64,000 nt of DNA from Cupriavidus pauculus. GTDB taxonomy: Bacteria > Pseudomonadota > Gammaproteobacteria > Burkholderiales > Burkholderiaceae. Under the pieces are notes generated by a model. That model did no database searches. It saw nothing but the letters and a program-made list of their open reading frames with translations, and had not been told where the DNA came from. The translations under genes were made by a program, and so were the position numbers. Position 1 is the first letter of the stretch. Each line of letters starts with the position of its first letter. This document shows positions 38,248-46,099 of the stretch, one piece after another. The stretch spans positions 2,542,001-2,606,000 of the forward strand of contig NZ_CP033969.1 in assembly GCF_003854935.1 (NCBI RefSeq), in the 5' to 3' direction.

Positions 38248-40086
38248 ATGACCATCACCCGCAGAGACTTCCTCAACGGCACGGCCCTGACGATTGCGGC
38301 CGGCATGGCGCCGGCCCGGCTGCTGGCCGCGAACGCGCCTGCCGGGCCGTATCCGCCGGCGCTGACCGGGCTGCGCGGCAACCATGCCGGCACCTTCACG
38401 CTGGCCCACAGCCTGGCGCGCGAGGGGGCGTCCTATCCGGGCGTGCTGGCGAAAGAGGCGTATGACCTGGTGGTGGTGGGCGGCGGGATCAGCGGGCTGG
38501 CGGCGGCATGGTTCTACCAGCGGCGTTTCGGGGCCGGCCGGCGCATCCTGATCCTCGACAATCACGACGATTTCGGCGGCCATGCCAAGCGCAACGAGTT
38601 CACGGTCCGTGGCCGGCGGCTCGTCACGTACGGCGGCAGCGCGGGGATGCCGCCGTCAGCCAGCGACAACGCGGCCGTGCAGGCGCTGCTGGCCGGGCTG
38701 GGCATCGCACCCGGCGCACTGGCCCGGGCGGTACCGGGCGACGACTACGCGCGGCGCGGGCTGGGGCGGGCGGTGTTTTTCGATGCCGAGCACTTCGGGC
38801 GCGACCAGTGGCTGGCGGCCGACCCGTTCGGCACGCTGATCGACGCCCGGCTGCGGGGCGGGCCGCCATCGCTGGACGGATTGGGAGATTTCCTGGCGCG
38901 GGCGCCGTTGCCGGCCGCGGACCGGCAGGCGCTGCTGCGGCTGGCGCAGGGGCAGGTCGACTATCTGGCGGGGATGCCGGCCGAAGCGCGCCGCGGCTAT
39001 CTGTCGACCACGCGCTACGCCGCGTTCCTGCGCGACAAGGCCGGGCTGGGGCTGGCCGGGTTGCGCTTCCTGCGCGCCCGCAGCCAGGACGCCTACGCGC
39101 TCGATGCCGACGGCATCAGCGTCGCCCAGGCCATCGCCATCGGACTGCCGGCGGGCGCGGGCATGCCAGCCCCGGTGCTCGACGCCCGTCTAGGCCAGTC
39201 GGCCGCGTCGCGGCTGTGGTTTGCCGATGGCAACGCCACGCTGGCCCGCGCGCTGGTGGCCCGGCTTGTGCCGGGGGCCATGCCGGGTGGCGCCGGCGCG
39301 CCGCTGCAGGACGCCCGGTTCGACTACGGCAAGCTCGATGTGGAAGGCAAGCCGGTGCGAATCCGGCTCAATAGCACGGCCATCGCCATCGAGCCCGACG
39401 TGCGCATCACGCGCGTCACCTATGGCTGGCAGGGCAACCTGCAGCGCGTGGAGGCCCAGCACGTGGTCGTGGCCGGCTACGGCATGATGGTGCCGTTCAT
39501 CCTGCCCACCCTGCCGGTGGCGGCCCGCACGGCTTTGCGCGCGGCGGTCAAGGCACCTTTGATCTACACCAAGGTGGCACTCGACAACTGGCGGGCGTTC
39601 GACGCGCTGAAGGCGTGGCGCATCCACGCGCCGACCATGGCGTATTCGGACATCTGGCTGGAATCCCCGTCAGGTCAGCGCGACGACCCCGTGGTGCTGC
39701 ACATGGCCTATGTGCCGACGGTGCCGGACAGCGGGATGCCCGCGCGCGACCGCTTCCGCGCGGGCCGCGCCCTGCTGCTGGGCACGCCTTTCGATGTGCT
39801 GGAGCGGGATATCCGGCAGCAACTGGACCGCATGCTGGGCCCCGGCGGCTTCCAGTCCGCCCGCGATATCCGCGGCCTGACCGTCAATCGCTGGGCGCAC
39901 GGCTACAGCTACATGCCGTCGACGCTGGCGCCCGACGATGCCGGGCTTCAGGCGGCGCTGGCGCAGGCCGGGCAGGGCGTGGGCAACGTCCGTATCGCGG
40001 GTGCCGACGTGGCCGGCAGCCCGTCGGTAACCGCCGCGATCGAGCAGGCCCAGCGCGCGGTGCTGGCCTTGCCGGAGGGAAGCTGA
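38248..40086 (+). CDS. Tat-exported FAD-dependent oxidoreductase, spermidine dehydrogenase-like
   Basis: The 612-residue flavoprotein starts with a twin-arginine signal (TRRDFLNGTALTIAAGM), so it is exported folded. The FAD-binding Rossmann motif VVVGGGISGLAAAW (76-89) and DNHDDFGGHAKRNEF are followed by a large substrate domain. The C terminus has INRWAHGYSYM-like VNRWAHGYSYMPS and a final FAD-contacting segment. It resembles the SpdH/NAD(P)-binding-protein group; polyamine specificity is a guess by family. The adjacent triheme cytochrome is the likely electron acceptor, and the upstream transporter suggests a cationic amine substrate. Confidence 0.82.
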   Translation: MTITRRDFLNGTALTIAAGMAPARLLAANAPAGPYPPALTGLRGNHAGTFTLAHSLAREGASYPGVLAKEAYDLVVVGGGISGLAAAWFYQRRFGAGRRILILDNHDDFGGHAKRNEFTVRGRRLVTYGGSAGMPPSASDNAAVQALLAGLGIAPGALARAVPGDDYARRGLGRAVFFDAEHFGRDQWLAADPFGTLIDARLRGGPPSLDGLGDFLARAPLPAADRQALLRLAQGQVDYLAGMPAEARRGYLSTTRYAAFLRDKAGLGLAGLRFLRARSQDAYALDADGISVAQAIAIGLPAGAGMPAPVLDARLGQSAASRLWFADGNATLARALVARLVPGAMPGGAGAPLQDARFDYGKLDVEGKPVRIRLNSTAIAIEPDVRITRVTYGWQGNLQRVEAQHVVVAGYGMMVPFILPTLPVAARTALRAAVKAPLIYTKVALDNWRAFDALKAWRIHAPTMAYSDIWLESPSGQRDDPVVLHMAYVPTVPDSGMPARDRFRAGRALLLGTPFDVLERDIRQQLDRMLGPGGFQSARDIRGLTVNRWAHGYSYMPSTLAPDDAGLQAALAQAGQGVGNVRIAGADVAGSPSVTAAIEQAQRAVLALPEGS

Positions 40087-40166
40087 AACCCGGTCAGAAT
40101 CCCGTCGTGCGATTTTGCCGTCGTCGTCTGTTTTGTCACTTCTGATGCGTGTGCGCGATAAATGCC

Positions 40167-40607
40167 TCAATTGCCAGTCACGAACTTCTGCAGCAGCCGG
40201 TGGAACTCCTCGAATTCCTCAACGGTAAATCCCTGTAGCCGGTGATTGAGCACCTCCGGTGCAATAGTGGGGATTTCCGACGCGATGGTCCGACCTTTCG
40301 GGGTGAGCGTGAGATTCACGACGCGCCGGTCGTCGATACTGCGGCTGCGTTCCAGCAGACCCTTTTCCTCAAGCTTGTCCAGCATCCGTGTCATCAGCCC
40401 GCTGTCGATGCCGAGCAGTTTGCTGATTTCGAATGGCGTACTGGCCATGCCGCGCGTCAGTGATAGGAGAATTCCCATCTGTTGGCCGTTGATGTCGAGC
40501 GGACGCAGCGCCGAATCCATTTCCACGAGCAGGCTGTTGCGTGCCTTGTTCAGATGAAAGCCGATGCTCTGGGTGAGCTGGAAATTGTCTGGTGTGTAGT
40601 GCTTCAC
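40167..40607 (-). CDS. MarR-family transcriptional regulator
   Basis: This MarR winged-helix regulator of about 146 residues has SLLVEMDSALRPLDINGQQMGILLSL, the DNA-recognition region TPFEISKLLGIDSGLMTRMLDKLEEKGLLERS and the wing SIDDRRVVNLTLTPKGR. The start is ambiguous. ATG 40625 has a weak ribosome site, but AAAGGA inside that first stretch is ideally placed for a GTG at 40607, which I prefer. It is divergent, across an AT-rich 416-bp region, from two outer-membrane protein genes that are plausible targets. Confidence 0.88.
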   Translation of the reverse strand: MKHYTPDNFQLTQSIGFHLNKARNSLLVEMDSALRPLDINGQQMGILLSLTRGMASTPFEISKLLGIDSGLMTRMLDKLEEKGLLERSRSIDDRRVVNLTLTPKGRTIASEIPTIAPEVLNHRLQGFTVEEFEEFHRLLQKFVTGN

Positions 40608-40680
40608 CGTGGTTTCCTTTTGCATGACGCCTGTCAAAAAGTGGGCCGGCGGGTTATCCGGCCCACACCCTGATCGAATG

Positions 40681-40855
40681 CAGACTCTCCAAAACATTCG
40701 TCGGACGATAGTCTGGCAAATCCATTGCCGAAGGGGAATTCAATTTTATTGTCTTTTGATTTAGATGAAGTGGAATACGCGAAAACTGTATCGCTTCATT
40801 ACCATTGACTCAAATGGGTGGATTTTCGAATAATCCCCCGTACGGGTTATCGAAT
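40681..40855. promoter_or_regulatory. AT-rich divergent control region with palindromes
   Basis: The region 40626-41041 has no gene and is visibly more AT-rich than its surroundings between about 40690 and 40870. It holds a distant pair CAGACT (40681-40686) and AGTCTG (40710-40715), and a perfect palindrome CCCGTACGGG (40837-40846). The palindrome is flanked by loosely symmetrical TTCGAATAA (40826-40834) and TTATCGAAT (40847-40855). These are candidate operators for the MarR protein or another regulator. Confidence 0.35.
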
Positions 40856-41041
40856 GACTCGACATTATGTCAATGTGTGATACGGCGCCCGCGAGGCCGG
40901 TCCGCCGGCAAAACTTCTTAACGCGCACCACGAGAAAGTTCATGACGACGCGGCGCGCCACCGCGCGGAGCGTCCGGTACATTGGCCCGAAGATTTGCAT
41001 TGCCACCCGGCGGCATCCGCCTTTGTCTTGGAGTCCGAACA

Positions 41042-41839
41042 ATGCGTGCGCGATTTGCACTGAAGATCGCCGGGGGATGCCTGGCGCTGGCCGCCTACTG
41101 TCCCGCCGCCCAGGGCCAGTCCAGCGCCGAGCTGGCCAACAAGAGCAACAACCCGCTCAACCTGGCGCCCGCCTTCAACCTGCACAACTACTACACGCCG
41201 CGCCTGTACGACAGCGGCGCCCACACCAACGACTTCCTGCTGCGGCCGACCGTGCCCATCGCGCCGGGCCGCCTGGTGGGCGTGCCGCAGATCCTGCGCG
41301 GCACCGTGCCCATCAGCACGCGGCCCCAGGCCGACGGCTCGTACGAGACCGGGCTGGGCGACATCAACCTGTTCGACATCTTCCTGCTGCGCAGCCAGGG
41401 CACGCAGATCGGCGTCGGCCCGCTGCTGACGATTCCCACCGCCACCGACCCCAGCCTGGGTACCGGCAAATGGCAGGCCGGGCTGGCCGCCGTGGTGGTC
41501 GATCCCACGCCCGCGCGGCTGCTGGGCATGCTGGTGCAGTGGCAGCATTCGTTCGCGGGGCAGAGCAGCCGGCCCGACGTGCAATCGCTGACCGCGCAGC
41601 CGTTTGCGATCTTCAACCTGCCCAACGGCTGGTACCTGCGGTCGACGGGCATCTGGACCTTCGACCTCCAGCGCGGCACCTACTACGTGCCGGTCGGCCT
41701 GGGCGCGGGCAAGGCTTGGAAGGAGGGCAACACCGTGTTCAACCTGTTCGTCGAACCGCAGTACACCGTGCTGCACGAGGGGTCGGGCCTGCCGCAGTGG
41801 ACGGTCTTCGCCGGCCTCAACATGACGTTCGGAAAATGA
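41042..41839 (+). CDS. Outer-membrane beta-barrel transporter-like protein
   Basis: This 265-residue precursor with a signal peptide (to about AQGQ, residue 25) is composed of alternating amphipathic strands, such as NDFLLRPTVPIAP, GDINLFDIFLLRS, IGVGPLLTIPTAT and WYLRSTGIWTFDL. It ends in NMTFGK, as outer-membrane barrels often do. It resembles proteins annotated as neuromedin-U-like or phenol-meta-pathway transporters; its solute is unknown. Its stop overlaps the start of the next outer-membrane gene (ATGA). Confidence 0.75.
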   Translation: MRARFALKIAGGCLALAAYCPAAQGQSSAELANKSNNPLNLAPAFNLHNYYTPRLYDSGAHTNDFLLRPTVPIAPGRLVGVPQILRGTVPISTRPQADGSYETGLGDINLFDIFLLRSQGTQIGVGPLLTIPTATDPSLGTGKWQAGLAAVVVDPTPARLLGMLVQWQHSFAGQSSRPDVQSLTAQPFAIFNLPNGWYLRSTGIWTFDLQRGTYYVPVGLGAGKAWKEGNTVFNLFVEPQYTVLHEGSGLPQWTVFAGLNMTFGK

Positions 41840-43014
41840 AACCGCGCCGGGCCGTTCCGCTCGCACTGGCCACGACGCTGGCGCTGTCGGCAGGGCCGGC
41901 CCTGGCCGTGCCGGAGACGGCCGAATCGACCGCCCCGGTGCCGGCGTCGGCCCCCAAGCTGTCGTTCTTCGATCCGGAAGACGGCATGCTCGACCTGAGC
42001 GATTTCCTGCTCCATCACAAGGGCGCCTTGCCGGTGCCGGCCATCATCACCGAGCCGGCGGTCGGCTATGGCCTGGGCCTGGGGCTGGCATTCTTCTCGG
42101 AATCGATGGCCGAGGCCGCCCAGCATGCCCGCGAATCGGGCAAGGGGCCGGCGCCGCCCAACATCACGGCCATCGGCGGCGCCTATACCGAAAACGGCAC
42201 CTGGGCCGCCGGCGCCGCGCACTTCCACACCTGGGGCGGCGACCGGATCCGCTACCTGGGCGCGGTCGGCAAGGTCAACGCCAACCTCGAATACTTTGGG
42301 CTGCAGAACCAGCCGCGCGCCTACGCGCTGGACGGCTTTGCGCTGGTCCAGCAACTGCTGTTCCGCCTGGGCGATTCGCACTGGTACGTCGGCCCGCGCT
42401 ACGTCTATGCCGATACGTCGGCGACGTTCAAGTTCGGCGCCAGCACCGGCGAGCTGGGGCCGCTGGAAAAGGACCAGCGCATCGGCAAGGGCGGGCTGGT
42501 CATCGACTACGACTCGCGCGACAACATCTTCTTTCCGAACAAGGGCAGCTACGCCGAGATCGAGGCGCAGTTCGCGCGCGGCGGGCTGGGCAGCACGCAA
42601 AGCTTCAACATGTACAACGCGCGCGGCTTCACGTGGCTGCCGCTGGCGCGCGCGTGGATCCTGGGGCTGCGCGCGGACACGAAGTTCTCAACCGGCGAGG
42701 TGCCGTTCTACGCCCAGCCGTACGTCGACCTGCGCGGCGTGCAAAAGGGCCGCTACCAGGACCGCAACGCGCTGGCCGCCGAGGTGGAGCTGCGCTGGGA
42801 CGTCACGCCGCGCTGGTCGGTGCTGGCGTTCACCGGCACCGGCAAGGCGTACGGCCGCTGGCACGACTTTGCCGATGCCAGCACGGTCGTCAGCGTCGGC
42901 GGCGGCTTCCGGTACATGATCGCGCGCAAGCTGGGCCTGTCGATGGGCGTCGACGTGGCCCACAGCCGCGACCAGAACGCGTTCTACATCCAGGTCGGCA
43001 GCGCCTGGAAATAG
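41836..43014 (+). CDS. BamA/TamA-type (D15 surface antigen) outer-membrane protein
   Basis: The 392-residue precursor has a signal peptide (to about ALA, residue 25). Its C-terminal barrel is typical of the bacterial surface antigen (D15) family, with GGLVIDYDSRDNIFFPNKGSY and a C-terminal strand region ending FYIQVGSAWK. POTRA domains are absent: only about 150 residues precede the barrel motif. It is therefore a short barrel-only member. The ATGA overlap with the preceding gene implies that the two outer-membrane proteins are made together. Function is unknown. Confidence 0.82.
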   Translation: MKPRRAVPLALATTLALSAGPALAVPETAESTAPVPASAPKLSFFDPEDGMLDLSDFLLHHKGALPVPAIITEPAVGYGLGLGLAFFSESMAEAAQHARESGKGPAPPNITAIGGAYTENGTWAAGAAHFHTWGGDRIRYLGAVGKVNANLEYFGLQNQPRAYALDGFALVQQLLFRLGDSHWYVGPRYVYADTSATFKFGASTGELGPLEKDQRIGKGGLVIDYDSRDNIFFPNKGSYAEIEAQFARGGLGSTQSFNMYNARGFTWLPLARAWILGLRADTKFSTGEVPFYAQPYVDLRGVQKGRYQDRNALAAEVELRWDVTPRWSVLAFTGTGKAYGRWHDFADASTVVSVGGGFRYMIARKLGLSMGVDVAHSRDQNAFYIQVGSAWK

Positions 43015-43143
43015 GTGCCGCCGGCCCGGCGTCAGGCCACGGCCGGGAAGTCCAGCGTGGTGTCGCAGTACATACGGCACCGATCCGTCTGGATTAGAAT
43101 CCGCGCAACTTCTTGCCGATTCGTCTCACGTTCCCGAAACCCC

Positions 43144-44103
43144 ATGGATAGCCTTAGCGAACTGGTGCGCCTGCTGGCGCCGTCCGGCACGGTGGACCTG
43201 CATTGCCGCGTGGCCGGCGCGTGGTCGGCCCACAATGCGCAGGCCGCGCCGGGGCATGTGCCGTACCACGCCATCCTGGACGGCCAGGCCGACGTGGCGA
43301 TGGGCGCCGAGACGCTGCGCGTGGCCGCCGGCGACGTGCTGCTGTTCCCGCACGGCGCGGCCCATACGCTGTCGGGCCTGCATGGCGGCAAGTCGCGCCC
43401 GGCCGAATCGCGCCATTTCAACGGCGTGGTGACCGAGGTGACCGTGCCCGGCGCCGCCGCGCCGCTGGACATCCTCTGCGGCACCTTTGTGCTCGGCAGC
43501 GCGGCCGACGTGCTGCTGCGCACGCTGCCGGAGATGCTGTGCGTGCAGACCGCGCGCGGCGGCGAGGCTGGCCTGGGCTGGCTGCGAGGGCTGATCGGCA
43601 TGATGCATGTGGAAGCGGACGCGCCGGGGCCGGGCAGCGCGGCGATCATCGCGGACCTGTCCACCGCGTTGTTCACGGTGCTGCTGCGCACGCTGATCGC
43701 CCGCGGCGCGGTCTCGCGCGGCGTGCTGGCGCTGATGGCCGACGCGCGGCTGGCCCGGGCCGTGGACGCCGTGGTGCGGCATCCCGAGCAGCCGTGGACG
43801 GTGGACAGCCTGGCGGAGGTCTGCAACGTGTCGCGCGCCACGCTGGCCCGCCGCTTCGCGCAAGTCGGCATTACGCCGCTCGAACTGGTGACCACGCTGC
43901 GCATGGAGCGCGCCGCCCGGCTGCTGCGCAAGGACGGCCTGTCGGCGGCGGCCGTGGCCGAGCAGTGCGGCTACGCCTCGCAGGCCGCGTTCGGGCGCGT
44001 GTTTGCGCAGCATTTCGGCGTCGGCCCCGGTGCCTACCGCCGCCAGCAGCGCGCGCTGCGCAGCGCGGCGGCCGACGGCGACGCCCCGGCCCAGGCCGCG
44101 TAG
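43144..44103 (+). CDS. AraC-family transcriptional regulator with cupin sensor
   Basis: This 319-residue regulator has an N-terminal cupin_6 domain (HAILDGQADVAMGAETLRVAAGDVLLFPHG) of the type in RclR-like regulators. The C-terminal double helix-turn-helix reads WTVDSLAEVCNVSRATLARRFAQV and AAAVAEQCGYASQAAFGRVFAQHFG. TAGAAT at 43095-43100 could be its -10. ATG 43144 is the start; the frame is open upstream but not conserved. Neither neighbour is an obvious target. Confidence 0.9.
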   Translation: MDSLSELVRLLAPSGTVDLHCRVAGAWSAHNAQAAPGHVPYHAILDGQADVAMGAETLRVAAGDVLLFPHGAAHTLSGLHGGKSRPAESRHFNGVVTEVTVPGAAAPLDILCGTFVLGSAADVLLRTLPEMLCVQTARGGEAGLGWLRGLIGMMHVEADAPGPGSAAIIADLSTALFTVLLRTLIARGAVSRGVLALMADARLARAVDAVVRHPEQPWTVDSLAEVCNVSRATLARRFAQVGITPLELVTTLRMERAARLLRKDGLSAAAVAEQCGYASQAAFGRVFAQHFGVGPGAYRRQQRALRSAAADGDAPAQAA

Positions 44104-44207
44104 GACGTCTCTGACGCGAGACATCGGCCGGGCCGACTGGCGCCGCGCGTCGCGCGGACTACACTGGGTGGACGTTTGCCCCGTTCCTTTGCCCGGGAGA
44201 TGTCGCC

Positions 44208-45134
44208 ATGGCCGCACGTTCCATTGCCTCGCTATCCATCAGCTTCGGGCTGGTTTCCATCCCGGTGAAGGTCTATTCGGCCACCGAGAGCAAGGCCGCC
44301 GTCGGCTTCAACCTGCTGCACAAGGGCTGCGGCTCGCGGCTGCGCCAGCAGTACATCTGCCTCAAGGAAGACGTGGTGGTCGAGCGCGCCGACATGGTCA
44401 AGGGCTACGAATTCGAGAAAGACCGCTATGTGACCTTCACGCCCGATGAACTCAAGGCGCTGGAAGATGCCGCCGAGCAGACCATCGACATCGTGTCGTT
44501 CATGCCCGTGGGCGCCATCGACCCGATCTACTACGACAAGGCGTACTACCTGGGCCCCGACAAGCGCGGCGCCAAGCCCTACAACCTGCTGGCCGAGGCC
44601 ATGCGCGAGACCGGCACCTGCGCGCTGGCCAAGTGGGCGTGGAAGGGCAAGCAGTACATGGTGCAGATCCGCGTGGGCAATGACGGGTTGATCCTGCAGC
44701 AACTGCTGTACGCCGACGAGGTCCGCGACATGGCCGACCTGCACGTCGAGCGGACCGAAGTGGCGCCGGCCGAACTCAAGCTTGCGCAGCAGTTGATCGA
44801 GCAGAACGCCGTGGATGGCTACGATGCCAGCGCCTATGTGGACGAGGAAAAGGCGCGCATCCTGGAGCAGATCGACAAGAAGATCGCCGGCAAGAAAATC
44901 ACCGTGGCGGCCGAGACGCCCGCGCCGTCCGGCGGCGAGGTGATCGACCTGATGGAAGCGCTGCGCAAGAGCATCGGCGCCAACAAGCGCCAGCCGGCCG
45001 CGCAGGCGCCGGCCAAATCCACCGGCAAGGCCGCCGCCAAGGCTGCGGCGCCGGCCGAGGCCCCGGCCCGCAAGACCGCCCGCCGCGCGGCCGCAGCCCC
45101 CGCCGAGACCCCCAAGCGGGCGGCGCGCAAGTAG
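44208..45134 (+). CDS. ku: Non-homologous end joining protein Ku
   Basis: Bacterial Ku forms a homodimeric ring on DNA ends and recruits ligase D. The 308-residue protein has the Ku core from SIASLSISFGLVSIPVKVYSAT to about residue 250, including VVERADMVKGYEFEKDRYVTFTPDEL. A Lys/Ala/Pro-rich C-terminal tail follows (KAAAKAAAPAEAPARKTARR), as is common in Ku proteins that bind DNA ends threaded through the ring. GGGAGA at 44192-44197 is the ribosome site. No ligD is in the window. The next gene begins after 3 bp. Confidence 0.95.
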   Translation: MAARSIASLSISFGLVSIPVKVYSATESKAAVGFNLLHKGCGSRLRQQYICLKEDVVVERADMVKGYEFEKDRYVTFTPDELKALEDAAEQTIDIVSFMPVGAIDPIYYDKAYYLGPDKRGAKPYNLLAEAMRETGTCALAKWAWKGKQYMVQIRVGNDGLILQQLLYADEVRDMADLHVERTEVAPAELKLAQQLIEQNAVDGYDASAYVDEEKARILEQIDKKIAGKKITVAAETPAPSGGEVIDLMEALRKSIGANKRQPAAQAPAKSTGKAAAKAAAPAEAPARKTARRAAAAPAETPKRAARK

Positions 45135-45137
45135 CCC

Positions 45138-45974
45138 ATGCAAGCGTATTCGATGCGGGATGTCCAGGCGTTGCTGGGCATCTCGCGCACCGTCATCACC
45201 GCGCTGATCGCCGCCGGCGTGATCGCGCCCCGGCGCGGCGCGCGGCGCGAGTACCGTTTCAGCTTCCAGGACGTGGTGCTGCTGCGCACCGCGCAGTCGC
45301 TGCGCGAGGCAGGCATCCCCACGCGCCACGTCACGCGGTCCCTGCGCCGCCTGCAGGGCCTGGGCGAGGGCCGCCCGCCCACCGGCCTGCGCGTGACGGC
45401 CGTGGGCGGCGACGTGGCCGTGCAGGACCGGCGCGGGCGCTGGCATGTCGATTCGGGCCAGTTCGTGCTCGATTTCGATGACGCGCCCGGCCACGACGCC
45501 GCCGAGGTGGTGGACCTGCGCCGCCGGCCCGCGCCCGACCCCATCGCTGCCAGCCACCCCGACGATCCGGTCGCGTGGTTCGATCGCGGCGTCGCGCTGG
45601 AGCCCGTGTCGCTGGGTGAAGCCGAAGCCGCGTACCGCACGGCCGTGGCCCAGGCGCCCGATTTCCTCGATGCGTGGCTCAATCTCGGCTGCCTGCTGTG
45701 CGACCAGGGGCGGCTGGCCGAGGCCATCGCGCAGTACCGCCAAGCCCTTAGTTATCTGCCTCGCCAGCCGTTAATTCATTTCAACCTGGGCGTGGCACTG
45801 GAGGATGCCGGTTCGATGCGCGAGGCGTTGCAGAGCTACCACGCCTGCATCGCGCTGGCGCCCGACTTTGCCGATGCCCACTACAACGCCGCGCGGCTGC
45901 ACGAAGCGCTCGGCGACCCGCATCGTGCCATCCGGCACTACAACCAGTATCGCAAGCTCGAACCCGTGTTGTAG
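45138..45974 (+). CDS. MerR-type helix-turn-helix protein with TPR repeats
   Basis: The 278-residue protein has an N-terminal MerR-like winged helix (YSMRDVQALLGISRTVITALIAAGVI, then REYRFSFQDVVLLRTAQSLREAGIP). A linker follows, and then tetratricopeptide repeats from about residue 145 (WFDRGVALE, AWLNLGCLLCDQGRLAEAIAQYRQAL, HFNLGVALEDAGSMREALQSY, HYNAARLHEALGDPHRAIRHY). It is coupled to ku (3-bp gap). The combination suggests a regulator whose TPR domain binds a protein partner. I know no defined function for it. Confidence 0.8.
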   Translation: MQAYSMRDVQALLGISRTVITALIAAGVIAPRRGARREYRFSFQDVVLLRTAQSLREAGIPTRHVTRSLRRLQGLGEGRPPTGLRVTAVGGDVAVQDRRGRWHVDSGQFVLDFDDAPGHDAAEVVDLRRRPAPDPIAASHPDDPVAWFDRGVALEPVSLGEAEAAYRTAVAQAPDFLDAWLNLGCLLCDQGRLAEAIAQYRQALSYLPRQPLIHFNLGVALEDAGSMREALQSYHACIALAPDFADAHYNAARLHEALGDPHRAIRHYNQYRKLEPVL

Positions 45975-46099
45975 GCCGGTGCCGTCACCGACACTTTGCC
46001 GCGGTCTCCACTTCCGTGTAGGCGTGCCACCGACAGTATTCATACGTCCATCCGCCCCACAATCTGCGGAAACGGGCATCGACAACGACGAGGGGACTT

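Noticed and set aside
40867-41839. Plus-strand frame starting at 40867 that reads through to the second outer-membrane protein
   Set aside because: The part before 41836 is an out-of-frame reading of the first outer-membrane gene; the conserved protein starts at 41836.
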